Made by a program: the position numbers and the translations under genes. The notes below the pieces were generated by a model. That model had not been told where the DNA came from. It ran no database searches and saw only the letters and a list, made by a program, of their open reading frames with translations. This document shows positions 8,505 to 16,312 of a DNA stretch of 41,369 nt, in pieces. The stretch comes from Flavobacteriia bacterium. Its GTDB lineage: Bacteria > Bacteroidota > Bacteroidia > Flavobacteriales_D > Crocinitomicaceae. The stretch's first letter is position 1, and each line of letters starts with the position of its first letter. The stretch spans positions 1 through 41,369 of the forward strand of contig RFQZ01000026.1 of assembly GCA_009924735.1 (NCBI GenBank), in the 5' to 3' direction.

Positions 8505-9634
8505 AAAATTTACTTACCGCAACCCTGCTCCTATTCTTCGGGAATTTCGTTTTTTCACAAACCCCTGTCAAAGTAAGTGGGCAATTTTTACATTCCCCTG
8601 TTGACTCCGTTTACATCTCGAAATTTACAGGAAAAGGATATACCAACATTAAAGGAACCAAATTGGCCAAGGATGGTAAATTTTCTATTCAAACCACCAT
8701 TCCATCTCCCGATTATTATGTAATCCGATTGGGAAATGTACACACCAACATCATTTTACAAGACAGCAGTGACATCAAGGTCTATGGAGATGCAAAGAAA
8801 CTTAAAGAATTCTGCAATTTCGTAGGGTCAGATGCATCTCAAGCCATGAACGGTTTCGCGGTCCGTTTGGAAAAATGGAACATGAAAAGTGATTCTGCTT
8901 TCAAGGCGATGACGACCACCGACACGGTACAAAAACGGAAAATCAACGAATACATGACCAAGGAATATTACAGCTATTTGAATGACAGACAGCAGTTTGT
9001 TGCAGACAATCCAAATTCTCCTGCCCTAATTGTCGCTTTGGTTTCATTCAATGCAGAAACAGAATTTGATTCGTTCGAAACCATCTTAAACCAACTTGTA
9101 ATAGGTTTTCCTCAAAGCCAAACCGTAAAAGATTATGTCAACTATTCGAATTCCTTAAAACTTAAGAAAGAGGAAGATAAAAGAAAGGCAGAGGTGGTAA
9201 ATCAATTCGCACCCGGTAAAAAAGCACCCGAATTTGAAGAATTAACGAGCGACAGGAAAACAACCTTGAAATTGGCTGACCTCAAAGGGAAGTACGTATT
9301 GATTGATTTCTGGGCATCCTGGTGTGGTCCCTGCAGAAAGGAAAATCCAAATGTGGTGAAAACCTACGAAAAGTATAAAGACAAAGGATTTACAGTGTTA
9401 AGTGTGAGTTTGGATTCAGACAAGGACAAATGGTTGGGTGCCATTCAAGCAGATAAACTTTCTTGGCCAAACCACGTGAGTGATTTAGGGGGTTGGAATT
9501 CTAAGGTTCCAAGAATGTATAATGTTTCCAGCATTCCTTTTACGGTACTTCTTGACAAGGAAGGAAACATCATTCAAACCAATTTAAGGGGAGAAGCCTT
9601 GGAGGAGAAACTTGCAGAAATCTTCGGGCAATAA
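8501..9634 (+). CDS. TlpA-like thioredoxin-domain protein with DUF4369-type N-domain (copy 2)
   Basis: 377 aa. It has a cleavable signal peptide (MKNLLTATLLLFFGNFVFSQ) and no lipobox, unlike copy 1. The order of domains is the same: a DUF4369-like beta domain, a helical middle with KEEDKRKAEVVNQFAPGK, then a thioredoxin fold with WASWCGPCRKENPNV and SSIPFTVLLDKEG. The two C-terminal domains are near-identical in layout, so this is a tandem duplication that has diverged in anchoring (lipoprotein versus soluble or secreted). ATGA overlap with copy 1 implies translational coupling. Confidence 0.9.
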   Translation: MKNLLTATLLLFFGNFVFSQTPVKVSGQFLHSPVDSVYISKFTGKGYTNIKGTKLAKDGKFSIQTTIPSPDYYVIRLGNVHTNIILQDSSDIKVYGDAKKLKEFCNFVGSDASQAMNGFAVRLEKWNMKSDSAFKAMTTTDTVQKRKINEYMTKEYYSYLNDRQQFVADNPNSPALIVALVSFNAETEFDSFETILNQLVIGFPQSQTVKDYVNYSNSLKLKKEEDKRKAEVVNQFAPGKKAPEFEELTSDRKTTLKLADLKGKYVLIDFWASWCGPCRKENPNVVKTYEKYKDKGFTVLSVSLDSDKDKWLGAIQADKLSWPNHVSDLGGWNSKVPRMYNVSSIPFTVLLDKEGNIIQTNLRGEALEEKLAEIFGQ

Positions 9635-9636
9635 GG

Positions 9637-10416
9637 ATGCAAATTGCCTATTTCGCTTCCGACTTTCACCTTGGCGTGCCTGATAAAGTTAGCTCGCTAA
9701 AAAGAGAAAAGGAAATTGTAGCTTGGCTGGATTTTGCTTCTACAGACGCAACAGACATCTACCTTGTTGGCGATGTGTTCGATTTTTGGTTTGAATACGC
9801 GATGGCCATTCCAAAAGGATTCACCCGACTCTTGGGCAAGATTGCCCAACTCAGCGACCAGGGGATTCAGTTTCATTTTTTCAAAGGAAATCACGACATG
9901 TGGACCCGAGACTATTTCCAAGAGGAACTCAATATGAAGGTGTACAGCCATCCCGTTGATGTAAACTTTCACAGCAAAAAATACATGATTGGGCATGGCG
10001 ATGGACTGGGTCCTGGAGACCGAGGGTATAAACTTGTCAAAGCCCTTTTGCGAAGCAAAGCTTGCCAATGGTTGTTCGAGCGCATTCATCCAAATTTCGG
10101 AATACGACTGGCTTCCTCTTTGTCACAAAGCAGTAGAAAACACACCAAGGATGAAAAGCTTTTCTTTGGTTTTGAAAATGAATGGTTGTACCTCTTTGCA
10201 AAGGAAACCCTTAAACATACACACTACGACTTTTTTATCTTTGGCCACAGACATTTTCCGATGGCCCTCAAATTGGAAAACAGCACCTATATAAACCTTG
10301 GTGAATGGCTCCACTTCAAGACCTTTCTGAAAATTGAAAACAACCACCCTGAAATGTATCAGTGGATGGATGGCAAAGCAATCACCTATAATCCCTTCGA
10401 TGGAAGTGACGTTTGA
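9637..10416 (+). CDS. lpxH: UDP-2,3-diacylglucosamine diphosphatase (LpxH family)
   Basis: 259 aa calcineurin-like metallophosphoesterase. The five metal-binding blocks are all visible: SDFHLG (residues 8-13), GDVFDFWF (~44), KGNHDMW (~85), GHGDGLGPGDRGYK (~119) and FGHRHFP (~202). LpxH hydrolyses UDP-2,3-diacylglucosamine to lipid X on the cytoplasmic side of the inner membrane. The Bacteroidota-type sequence around GHGDGLGPGDRGYK supports LpxH rather than a generic phosphatase. It is 2 bases behind the TlpA copy 2 gene and overlaps tsaE. Confidence 0.92.
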   Translation: MQIAYFASDFHLGVPDKVSSLKREKEIVAWLDFASTDATDIYLVGDVFDFWFEYAMAIPKGFTRLLGKIAQLSDQGIQFHFFKGNHDMWTRDYFQEELNMKVYSHPVDVNFHSKKYMIGHGDGLGPGDRGYKLVKALLRSKACQWLFERIHPNFGIRLASSLSQSSRKHTKDEKLFFGFENEWLYLFAKETLKHTHYDFFIFGHRHFPMALKLENSTYINLGEWLHFKTFLKIENNHPEMYQWMDGKAITYNPFDGSDV

Positions 10417-10828
10417 CAACATTGACCTTTCAAAACTCGACCTTGTCGCTGAGGCCCTCTTGCCAATGTTGAGCGTAAAAACAGCCGTTTTAATCCATGG
10501 AGAAATGGGGGCTGGCAAAACGACGTTTGTACAAGCGCTTCTTCAGCGCATGGGCATTCAAGAAACCAAGGGTTCTCCTACCTTTGCAATCATTGAAGCA
10601 TACGATTCAGATGCATTCCAAAAAATCTACCACATCGATGCCTACCGGCTCAACTCAGATGAAGAGGCTGCTTCTGTTGGACTCGATGAACTTTTTGAAG
10701 AAAATGCACTTTTTTTAGTCGAATGGCCCGAAAAAATTAGTAAATTTCTTCCTGATAGGTGCATTCACCTCGAAATCCAACCCATCGATGCCTTTAACAG
10801 AACTTTTACCTTAACACATGATAACTGA
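10400..10828 (+). CDS. tsaE: tRNA threonylcarbamoyladenosine biosynthesis ATPase TsaE
   Basis: 142 aa from the ATG at 10400 (an earlier in-frame ATG at 10334 lies deep in lpxH and would add residues foreign to the family). TsaE is the ATPase partner of TsaB/TsaD in making t6A37 on ANN-decoding tRNAs. Motifs: Walker A HGEMGAGKTTF at 33-43, KGSPTFAI (switch), HIDAYRL and VEWPEKI. It overlaps lpxH by 17 bases and the next gene by 11. Confidence 0.96.
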   Translation: MEVTFDNIDLSKLDLVAEALLPMLSVKTAVLIHGEMGAGKTTFVQALLQRMGIQETKGSPTFAIIEAYDSDAFQKIYHIDAYRLNSDEEAASVGLDELFEENALFLVEWPEKISKFLPDRCIHLEIQPIDAFNRTFTLTHDN

Positions 10829-12038
10829 TCCGGAATTACTAAAATCATTGCTTCACCAAGGGAGTTTGATGCCTAAAGAGGAAATGCTTGAAGTTCAACG
10901 CAAAAAAGGCAGCTTGTTCATTGGCATTCCAAAAGAAACATCTTTTCAGGAACGTAGGGTCGCCCTTGTACCCGAAGCGGTTTCGTTGTTGGTGGCAAAC
11001 GGTCATAGGGTACGCGTAGAAACAAATGCTGGCAAAGAATCAAGCTTTTCTGACAATGATTACAGCGAAGCAGGCGCAGAAATCGCTCACGACAAAAGAG
11101 AAGTGTACAGTTGTGACATCATTTTTAAAGTAGCTCCGCCGACAGAAGCAGAAATCGAACTCATGCCTGGAAACCAAACCTTTATTTCCGCATTGCAAAT
11201 TGTCACACAACCGAAAGAAATCCTTCAAAAATTAATGGCCAAAAAAACCACTTGCATCGCATGGGATTTCATTAAAGATGAAGATGGTGTGTTCACAGTC
11301 GTTCGTACCTTAGGAGAAATTGCGGGAAACACATCCATTTTGGTGGCCGGTGAACTGCTTTCCTCCTACACCCTAGGAAAAGGACTGATGCTTGGAGGTG
11401 TGGCTGGAGTTCAACCTACAGAAGTGGTCATCATTGGCGCTGGTACCGTTGGCGAATTTGCAACCAGGGCAGCATTGGGCCTAGGAGCTACAGTGAAAGT
11501 ATTCGACAATTCAGTTGCCAGGCTTCGACGCCTGCAAAACGTTGTAGGAAATCGTGTTTTTACCTCCATTATTCAACCTAAGGTTCTTGCAAAAGCCATC
11601 CGCCGATCCGATGTAGTCATTGGCGCATTGCGCGCACCCATGGGTAGAACACCTTGCGTGGTCTCAGAAGAAATGGTAGAACAAATGAAGGAAGGCTCTG
11701 TAATTGTTGATGTAAGCATCGACCAAGGAGGTTGTTTCGAGACTTCCGTGGTTACCAATCACCTAGACCCCGTATTCATCAAATATGGTGTAATTCACTA
11801 CTGCGTACCGAACATTGCCTCCAGGGTCTCGCGTACCGCTTCCTTTGCCCTCTCAAACATCTTCTCACCCTTGTTATTGGACATGGGAGACCGAGGTGGC
11901 GTTGAGGAACTCATCCGTCGCAAACCAGGACTTCGAAACGGTGTTTACATCTATAAAGGTGTCCTCACCAATGAAGTGTTGGGAAAGGTATTTGACCTCA
12001 GCTACAAAAGCATAGACTTACTGCTGCCACGTCCATGA
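10818..12038 (+). CDS. alanine dehydrogenase/PntA-alpha family protein
   Basis: 406 aa. The AlaDh/PNT N-terminal domain (FIGIPKETSFQERRVALVPEAV near residue 34, read in parts) is followed by a Rossmann domain with VVIIGAGTVGEFATRAA at 203-219 and an acidic D230 closing strand 2, which favours NAD over NADP. Annotators usually call this Bacteroidota family alanine dehydrogenase (L-alanine to pyruvate and ammonia). However, the block that carries the catalytic His of true AlaDHs (LFTYLHLA in classic enzymes) reads FISALQIV here, with Gln127 in its place, as in transhydrogenase alpha subunits. K104 (IFKVAPP) is kept. The substrate is therefore uncertain. Confidence 0.82.
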   Translation: MITDPELLKSLLHQGSLMPKEEMLEVQRKKGSLFIGIPKETSFQERRVALVPEAVSLLVANGHRVRVETNAGKESSFSDNDYSEAGAEIAHDKREVYSCDIIFKVAPPTEAEIELMPGNQTFISALQIVTQPKEILQKLMAKKTTCIAWDFIKDEDGVFTVVRTLGEIAGNTSILVAGELLSSYTLGKGLMLGGVAGVQPTEVVIIGAGTVGEFATRAALGLGATVKVFDNSVARLRRLQNVVGNRVFTSIIQPKVLAKAIRRSDVVIGALRAPMGRTPCVVSEEMVEQMKEGSVIVDVSIDQGGCFETSVVTNHLDPVFIKYGVIHYCVPNIASRVSRTASFALSNIFSPLLLDMGDRGGVEELIRRKPGLRNGVYIYKGVLTNEVLGKVFDLSYKSIDLLLPRP

Positions 12039-12460
12039 TGCAACCGTTAACGTTTCCACCCACGGTACTGAAATTGAAAAAAGTTGGGGAACAGGTTCAT
12101 GTCTTTTGCCTCATTCGAAAAAAATGGTTGGTACTCACCCCAGAAGAATGGGTACGACAACATGTAATCGGTTTTTTGTCCGACCAAAGAAAGGTACCAC
12201 TTTCCTTAATCGCTGTGGAAAAAGGGTTTCTATACAATGGAAAGAAAAAGCGTTGGGACATCGTTACCTATGACCCTCAGGGCAACCCAAAGATTTTGGT
12301 GGAGTGCAAGCAAACCAATGTTGGACTTTCTACACCCGCCCTGCTTCAGGTAAGTTCATACCAAAAAATCATTCAATCCGATAAAATCGTGGTGACCAAT
12401 GGACTGGATTGTTTTGTCTATGAAGGTCAAGAATGGAAGGATGGGATACATTTTATTTAG
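12035..12460 (+). CDS. orphan type I restriction R-subunit N-terminal domain (HSDR_N) protein
   Basis: 141 aa. The family is named for the N-terminal nuclease domain of HsdR, and the PD-(D/E)xK core is visible: RWDIVTYDPQGNPKILVECKQ with D74, E90 and K92 approximately. No helicase domain follows and no hsdM or hsdS is nearby, so this is the stand-alone form that is common in Bacteroidota rather than part of a type I system. It starts on ATGATG overlapping the upstream stop. Its stop overlaps the stop of the convergent DUF4924 gene by 4 bases. The function of the stand-alone family is unknown; a nuclease or nuclease-derived DNA-binding role is inferred. Confidence 0.8.
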   Translation: MMQPLTFPPTVLKLKKVGEQVHVFCLIRKKWLVLTPEEWVRQHVIGFLSDQRKVPLSLIAVEKGFLYNGKKKRWDIVTYDPQGNPKILVECKQTNVGLSTPALLQVSSYQKIIQSDKIVVTNGLDCFVYEGQEWKDGIHFI

Positions 12461-13008
12461 TTTTCACTAAATCCAAGGTTCCCCGATTTCATATTTTGAT
12501 AAGCCCGTCCTAGATAGGCCAGCAATATGCGCATGGAATCAAAAGCTGTTTCTGTCTCAGCAGAAATTTCTTGTCCGCGCATTTTCAATTGCAACTTCAT
12601 GTTCATGGCATACACAGCCACTTCGATGGGATGCACATCCAGTAATTTTGATTTTGATTTGAATTCTTCAATGTATTCAGAAGCTGCCTCAAACAGAGAA
12701 ATGTACTTTTGATCCAAGGTTATGGTCAACAAGGTTTGGTGCAAGTAACGCAATTCCATGATCACTTCCTCGACTTCATACAAATGTCCGGCGCTATGTT
12801 TTCCTGAATTTTTTAGTTGTTGGCAAATGTTGGTATACCATTCTATGTATTGTACCTCGAAACTTGGGTTTGGAATGATTTGTTTTACGTAGTTTTCGAC
12901 AATGCTGTTTTCATCCAATCCAAATTTTCGTACGATGTCTTCAACATTGTACATATAAATCAGAAATTCAATGATGTTCTCTGCGCGTTTCTTTTGGGCA
13001 ATCAGCAT
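12457..13008 (-). CDS. DUF4924 family protein
   Basis: 183 aa, predicted cytoplasmic and helical. It begins LIAQKKRAENIIEFLIYMYNVEDIVR (read as LIAQKKRAENIIEF and LIYMYNVEDIVR), the recognisable start of DUF4924, a family restricted to Bacteroidota. No catalytic motif can be seen and the function is unknown. It lies last in a three-gene minus-strand set, one base after the OmpH-like gene, and converges on the HSDR_N gene. Confidence 0.85.
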   Translation of the reverse strand: MLIAQKKRAENIIEFLIYMYNVEDIVRKFGLDENSIVENYVKQIIPNPSFEVQYIEWYTNICQQLKNSGKHSAGHLYEVEEVIMELRYLHQTLLTITLDQKYISLFEAASEYIEEFKSKSKLLDVHPIEVAVYAMNMKLQLKMRGQEISAETETAFDSMRILLAYLGRAYQNMKSGNLGFSEN

Positions 13009-13009
13009 C

Positions 13010-13606
13010 TTATTTTAAATCTTTTTCGATGTTCGCTTGGTTTTCATTGAGGAAACGAATAAAATCCGTGGTAACATTCATTTTGGGTTGAATGTAGTTG
13101 ATTTGTCCGCCAGCGCCATGAATCAACAAGATGTCGATTCCATTTTTCTCACAATACTGTTTTCCCATCACTTCTATTTTCTTCGAAATGATTTCTAATT
13201 TTTTCACCGATTCCTCTTCAATTTTAGCCCCTTCGGTTTGTTGGTATTGCATCAAGGTCTGCTCCATCATCTGTGCCTTTTGCTGTATTTGAAGGATTTC
13301 ATTTTGCGACAATAAGCCATTGCGGGCCTTTTCATCGTTTCTTTGGACATAACCTTCCAATTCTTTGGACCTTCGTTTCACTTCGGATTCAAACGCCCTT
13401 TGCTTTTTAATCACCGCAGCATCTTCCTTTTTGTAGTATTCGAAACGCTCCTTTAGACTGTCATTGTGGTAAAATGCAATCACAAAGTCGTTTTCAAACC
13501 TCGTAATCACCGTAGGCTTGGTATCTTTTTTTACTTCTTTGTCCTTTGATTCACAAGCTACCAAAAGAGAAAAAGCGGTCATGGCAATGATAAATTTTAC
13601 TTTCAT
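13010..13606 (-). CDS. OmpH/Skp-like periplasmic chaperone, lipoprotein form
   Basis: 198 aa. The leader MKVKFIIAMTAFSLLVACES contains a lipobox (LVAC). A long charged coiled-coil region (residues ~55-140, with KKEDAAVIKKQRAFESEVKR and NEILQIQQKAQMMEQTL) is followed by a small beta part containing EKNGIDILLIHGAGGQINYI, the pattern of Skp/OmpH tentacle proteins in which YCEKNGIDIVL is conserved. Skp-type proteins hold unfolded outer-membrane proteins in the periplasm; the lipid anchor suggests membrane tethering. It is probably translated in an operon with both neighbours. Confidence 0.82.
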   Translation of the reverse strand: MKVKFIIAMTAFSLLVACESKDKEVKKDTKPTVITRFENDFVIAFYHNDSLKERFEYYKKEDAAVIKKQRAFESEVKRRSKELEGYVQRNDEKARNGLLSQNEILQIQQKAQMMEQTLMQYQQTEGAKIEEESVKKLEIISKKIEVMGKQYCEKNGIDILLIHGAGGQINYIQPKMNVTTDFIRFLNENQANIEKDLK

Positions 13607-13610
13607 ATTT

Positions 13611-13847
13611 CTATTTTTTCATTAGTTCTACCAAGTCTTCGCGCATTGAAAAAAACCGTTTCAAACAAGAAGAGAAAAACGCATCCGTTAATTTTGATTC
13701 AAACCCATTTAAATCTTCCATTTCTGCTACGGGAATTTTAAAGATTTGCTCAAATTGGTCCAACGTAATCTTTAACAAATACTTCCCGTTGTATTCATGA
13801 ATTTGCACCAAATAATGGTTGTGGGGAATTTCTTTAACCAATCGCAT
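13611..13847 (-). CDS. small conserved-type hypothetical protein
   Basis: 78 aa from the ATG at 13847 (a TTG two codons upstream at 13853 is possible but less likely). I do not recognise a family. It is soluble and mixed charge: VKEIPHNHYLVQIHEYNGKY then LLKITLDQFEQIFKIP, ending KRFFSMREDLVELMKK. It is the promoter-proximal gene of the minus-strand set, 4 bases upstream of the OmpH-like gene. Its placement and clean coding sense support a real gene. Confidence 0.65.
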   Translation of the reverse strand: MRLVKEIPHNHYLVQIHEYNGKYLLKITLDQFEQIFKIPVAEMEDLNGFESKLTDAFFSSCLKRFFSMREDLVELMKK

Positions 13848-13929
13848 GCGCAAAAATAAGAAAATTTAAGTCTTTGTTTCTCATTCTTATCGACAGCCGT
13901 CCATTCGCTACCCTTAAAAAGGTATTTAT

Positions 13930-13944
13930 TTAGAATCATTCTAA
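13930..13944. promoter_or_regulatory. Fur-like 7-1-7 palindrome upstream of TonB receptor
   Basis: TTAGAATCATTCTAA is a perfect 7-1-7 inverted repeat, the geometry of Fur boxes (NATAATNATTATN-like). It lies 66 bases before the FecA-like receptor start and within the divergent promoter region, so iron-dependent repression is a reasonable inference. Confidence 0.6.
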
Positions 13945-13976
13945 TATACCTAATTTGAGGTATAGGAATTTCATGC

Positions 13977-13998
13977 TTTGACAATGATCTTTGTCAAA
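13977..13998. repeat. 8-6-8 perfect inverted repeat before the TonB receptor
   Basis: TTTGACAA, six bases, TTGTCAAA. It ends inside the A-tract just before the start codon, so it would lie in the 5' leader and could bind a second regulator or fold in the mRNA. It does not make a terminator in either direction (A, not U, follows on the plus strand). Confidence 0.55.
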
Positions 13999-14008
13999 AA
14001 AAAAAAAA
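13996..14008 (+). repeat. A13 homopolymer abutting the start codon of the TonB receptor
   Basis: Thirteen consecutive A end one base before the ATG at 14010, in the place of a ribosome binding site. A-rich leaders promote translation in Bacteroidota, and a tract this long is prone to length change by slippage, so it may modulate expression. Confidence 0.6.
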
Positions 14009-14009
14009 T

Positions 14010-16220
14010 ATGCGCAGGTTTCTGGTTTTTTTAATGCTATTGTCGTTCGCCCATACCCTCAAGGCGCAAGATTCCACTACTCGTCAAACCGCAGATGTAA
14101 TTGTACGCACGTACCAATTGGCTAAAACCCTCCCAGATTCACTATGGAACTTCAGATTGGTCAGCGGAAAGAAGGTGGAAGTGATCTTTTTAAACACGAA
14201 AGATTACGATGTTTCCACGAACAATTATCGACAAATATTCAAACGAACACCAGGTATTTTTGTCTCCGAGCACGATGCCTCAGGATTGCAAACGAGCATT
14301 TCAACGAGGGGCTTAAGCGCAAACCGTTCTTGGGAATTTAACATGCGTCAAAATGGATATGACATCGCAGCCGATCCTTCTGGGTATCCCGAAGCGTATT
14401 ACACCCCAACCCTTGATGCAGTTGCCAGTATTGAAGTTTACCGGGGATCATCGGCTTTGCAGTACGGCTCTCAATTTGGCGGGATGGTCAATTACGTACT
14501 AAAAGACAGAATCAACGACAAACCCATTGCTTACGAAGGATCACAAACCGTAGGCTCTTTCGGTTTGTTCAACAGCTACAATGCATTGGCCGGAAAAGTA
14601 AAAAATTGGTCCTATTACGGTTTTGTACACTACCGACAAGCAGATGGTTTCCGTCAAAACAGCCAATACAAAACCCAAAGTTATTTTGGTAAACTTACGT
14701 ATGCCTTGAAAAAGGGGAAGATTTCCGCAGAATATTCGAACAGCTCTTACCTCAGCCAACAGCCTGGCGGAATTACAGATGCCCTGCTTACCAGCCATTC
14801 AGACACTTCGTTTCGAGCCCGCAATTGGTTTGAGCTTCCATGGAAAATCGTTTCAATGCAATTCCAATATGCTTTAACACCAAATACCAACATCCAATTT
14901 CAAACTTCCTATACTTTCGCACACCGAAATTCTGTAGGTTACCTAAAACCCATCAGCATTCAAGACACCCTGAATGAAAATTTAGGAAGTTACAATCCCA
15001 GACAAGTTGACATGGACACCTACCACACGCTTTCCTCAGAATTCAGACTGAATCAAACGTACAAAATCGCTGGAATGCGACAAGTCTTGGCGGGTGGACT
15101 TCGTTTTTGCAAAAGCAACATTGACAGATCGCAATTTGGCGTTGGTACGGGGAATACAAATTTTGACTTAACCGTCACACCTGACGCTGCAGGAAATGCT
15201 TTTCCTAGGGTTTTTACTTTCGACACCTATAACTACGCTGTCTTCGTAGAGAATCAATTTCAACTTGGAAAAAAGTTAACGGTTACCCCAGGCTATCGAA
15301 TGGAACTTCTTCAGTCCAGCATGATAGGAAGAAGTACCGCTTTGCCAAATGGCACCTTACCCCGCCAAGAAAACAACAGAATCATTGCCTTAGGAGGCTT
15401 AAGTGTCAAATACCAATGGCTAAAAACAGCTAAATACAACCTTGGGTTTTATGGGAATTTTTCGCAGAATTACCGACCTGCACAATACAGCGAAATGATT
15501 CCTTCGGGAACCACCGAAAAGGTAGATTCAAATTTGGTGGATGTACATGGAATTACCTCAGAAGTGGGTGCAAAAGGAACGATCAATTCCCGTTTTGGCC
15601 AATTCACTTACGACCTCAATGCTTTTTACCTTCGATACAATGATAAAATAGGAACTTTAACTGTAAATGGGAATCCATACAAAACAAACATAGGGGATGT
15701 AGAAAGCAAGGGAATTGAGTTCTACACGGAATATATGTTTTACAATCCCTTCTTAAAAAATGCCAAATACGGCGAACAATTGAGCGTCTTTGTCAGCGGA
15801 ACCTTGTTGGACGCACGTTACAAAAGGTGGGACAATCCTAACATTGCGGGAAATGAAACCACCTCCATATTGGGTAAAAAAGTTGAATATGCGCCAAGTA
15901 CAATCATACGTTGCGGAGTGGATTACAAATACCGTTGGATTGCTTTCAATTACCAATTTGCATATACTGGCGATGTATTTACAGATGCCGCCAATACCCA
16001 ATCACCCAATGCAAATGCTACCGTGGGAAGCCTGCAAGCCTATGCAATACATGACGCGGGTATTTCTGTGAATTTCATTGATAGTTACACCTTAAAATTC
16101 GGGGTTAACAACCTAACCAATGAGCGCTATGCCACCCGAAGATCAGGAGGTTACCCAGGGCCAGGATTGTTGCCTTCGCAAGGAAGGTCGTTTTACGGAA
16201 CCTTGTCTGTGAAAATTTAA
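14010..16220 (+). CDS. TonB-dependent outer-membrane receptor, FecA-like
   Basis: 736 aa. Signal peptide MRRFLVFLMLLSFAHTLKAQ, then a short extension without the carboxypeptidase-like domain typical of SusC proteins. The plug domain follows (VFIKRTPGIFVSEHD-like stretch at ~75-90, STRGLSANRSWEF, VASIEVYRGSSALQYGSQFGG), and a 22-strand barrel ends in LKFGVNNLTNERYATRRSGG and the terminal aromatic strand RSFYGTLSVKI. The closing GGYPGPGLLPSQGRSFYG matches Fe(III)-dicitrate-type receptors. Iron-chelate uptake is supported by a Fur-like box upstream. A run of 13 A stands directly before the ATG. Confidence 0.92.
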   Translation: MRRFLVFLMLLSFAHTLKAQDSTTRQTADVIVRTYQLAKTLPDSLWNFRLVSGKKVEVIFLNTKDYDVSTNNYRQIFKRTPGIFVSEHDASGLQTSISTRGLSANRSWEFNMRQNGYDIAADPSGYPEAYYTPTLDAVASIEVYRGSSALQYGSQFGGMVNYVLKDRINDKPIAYEGSQTVGSFGLFNSYNALAGKVKNWSYYGFVHYRQADGFRQNSQYKTQSYFGKLTYALKKGKISAEYSNSSYLSQQPGGITDALLTSHSDTSFRARNWFELPWKIVSMQFQYALTPNTNIQFQTSYTFAHRNSVGYLKPISIQDTLNENLGSYNPRQVDMDTYHTLSSEFRLNQTYKIAGMRQVLAGGLRFCKSNIDRSQFGVGTGNTNFDLTVTPDAAGNAFPRVFTFDTYNYAVFVENQFQLGKKLTVTPGYRMELLQSSMIGRSTALPNGTLPRQENNRIIALGGLSVKYQWLKTAKYNLGFYGNFSQNYRPAQYSEMIPSGTTEKVDSNLVDVHGITSEVGAKGTINSRFGQFTYDLNAFYLRYNDKIGTLTVNGNPYKTNIGDVESKGIEFYTEYMFYNPFLKNAKYGEQLSVFVSGTLLDARYKRWDNPNIAGNETTSILGKKVEYAPSTIIRCGVDYKYRWIAFNYQFAYTGDVFTDAANTQSPNANATVGSLQAYAIHDAGISVNFIDSYTLKFGVNNLTNERYATRRSGGYPGPGLLPSQGRSFYGTLSVKI

Positions 16221-16312
16221 TACAAGAATCTTTAATAGAATTTGATGTATGTTAAAAAAATATTCTAAATTCGGCAAAGTATAAATCAAGCTAACTTGCG
16301 GTTAAATAAACT

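Noticed and set aside
12035-12460. Type I restriction-modification system
   Set aside because: Only the N-terminal HsdR domain is present, without helicase, HsdM or HsdS.
13611-13984. A second reading frame over the small minus-strand gene (13772-13984) giving a 70-aa product
   Set aside because: It overlaps the better-supported small gene and the promoter region of the TonB receptor; the amino acid pattern looks like noncoding sequence.
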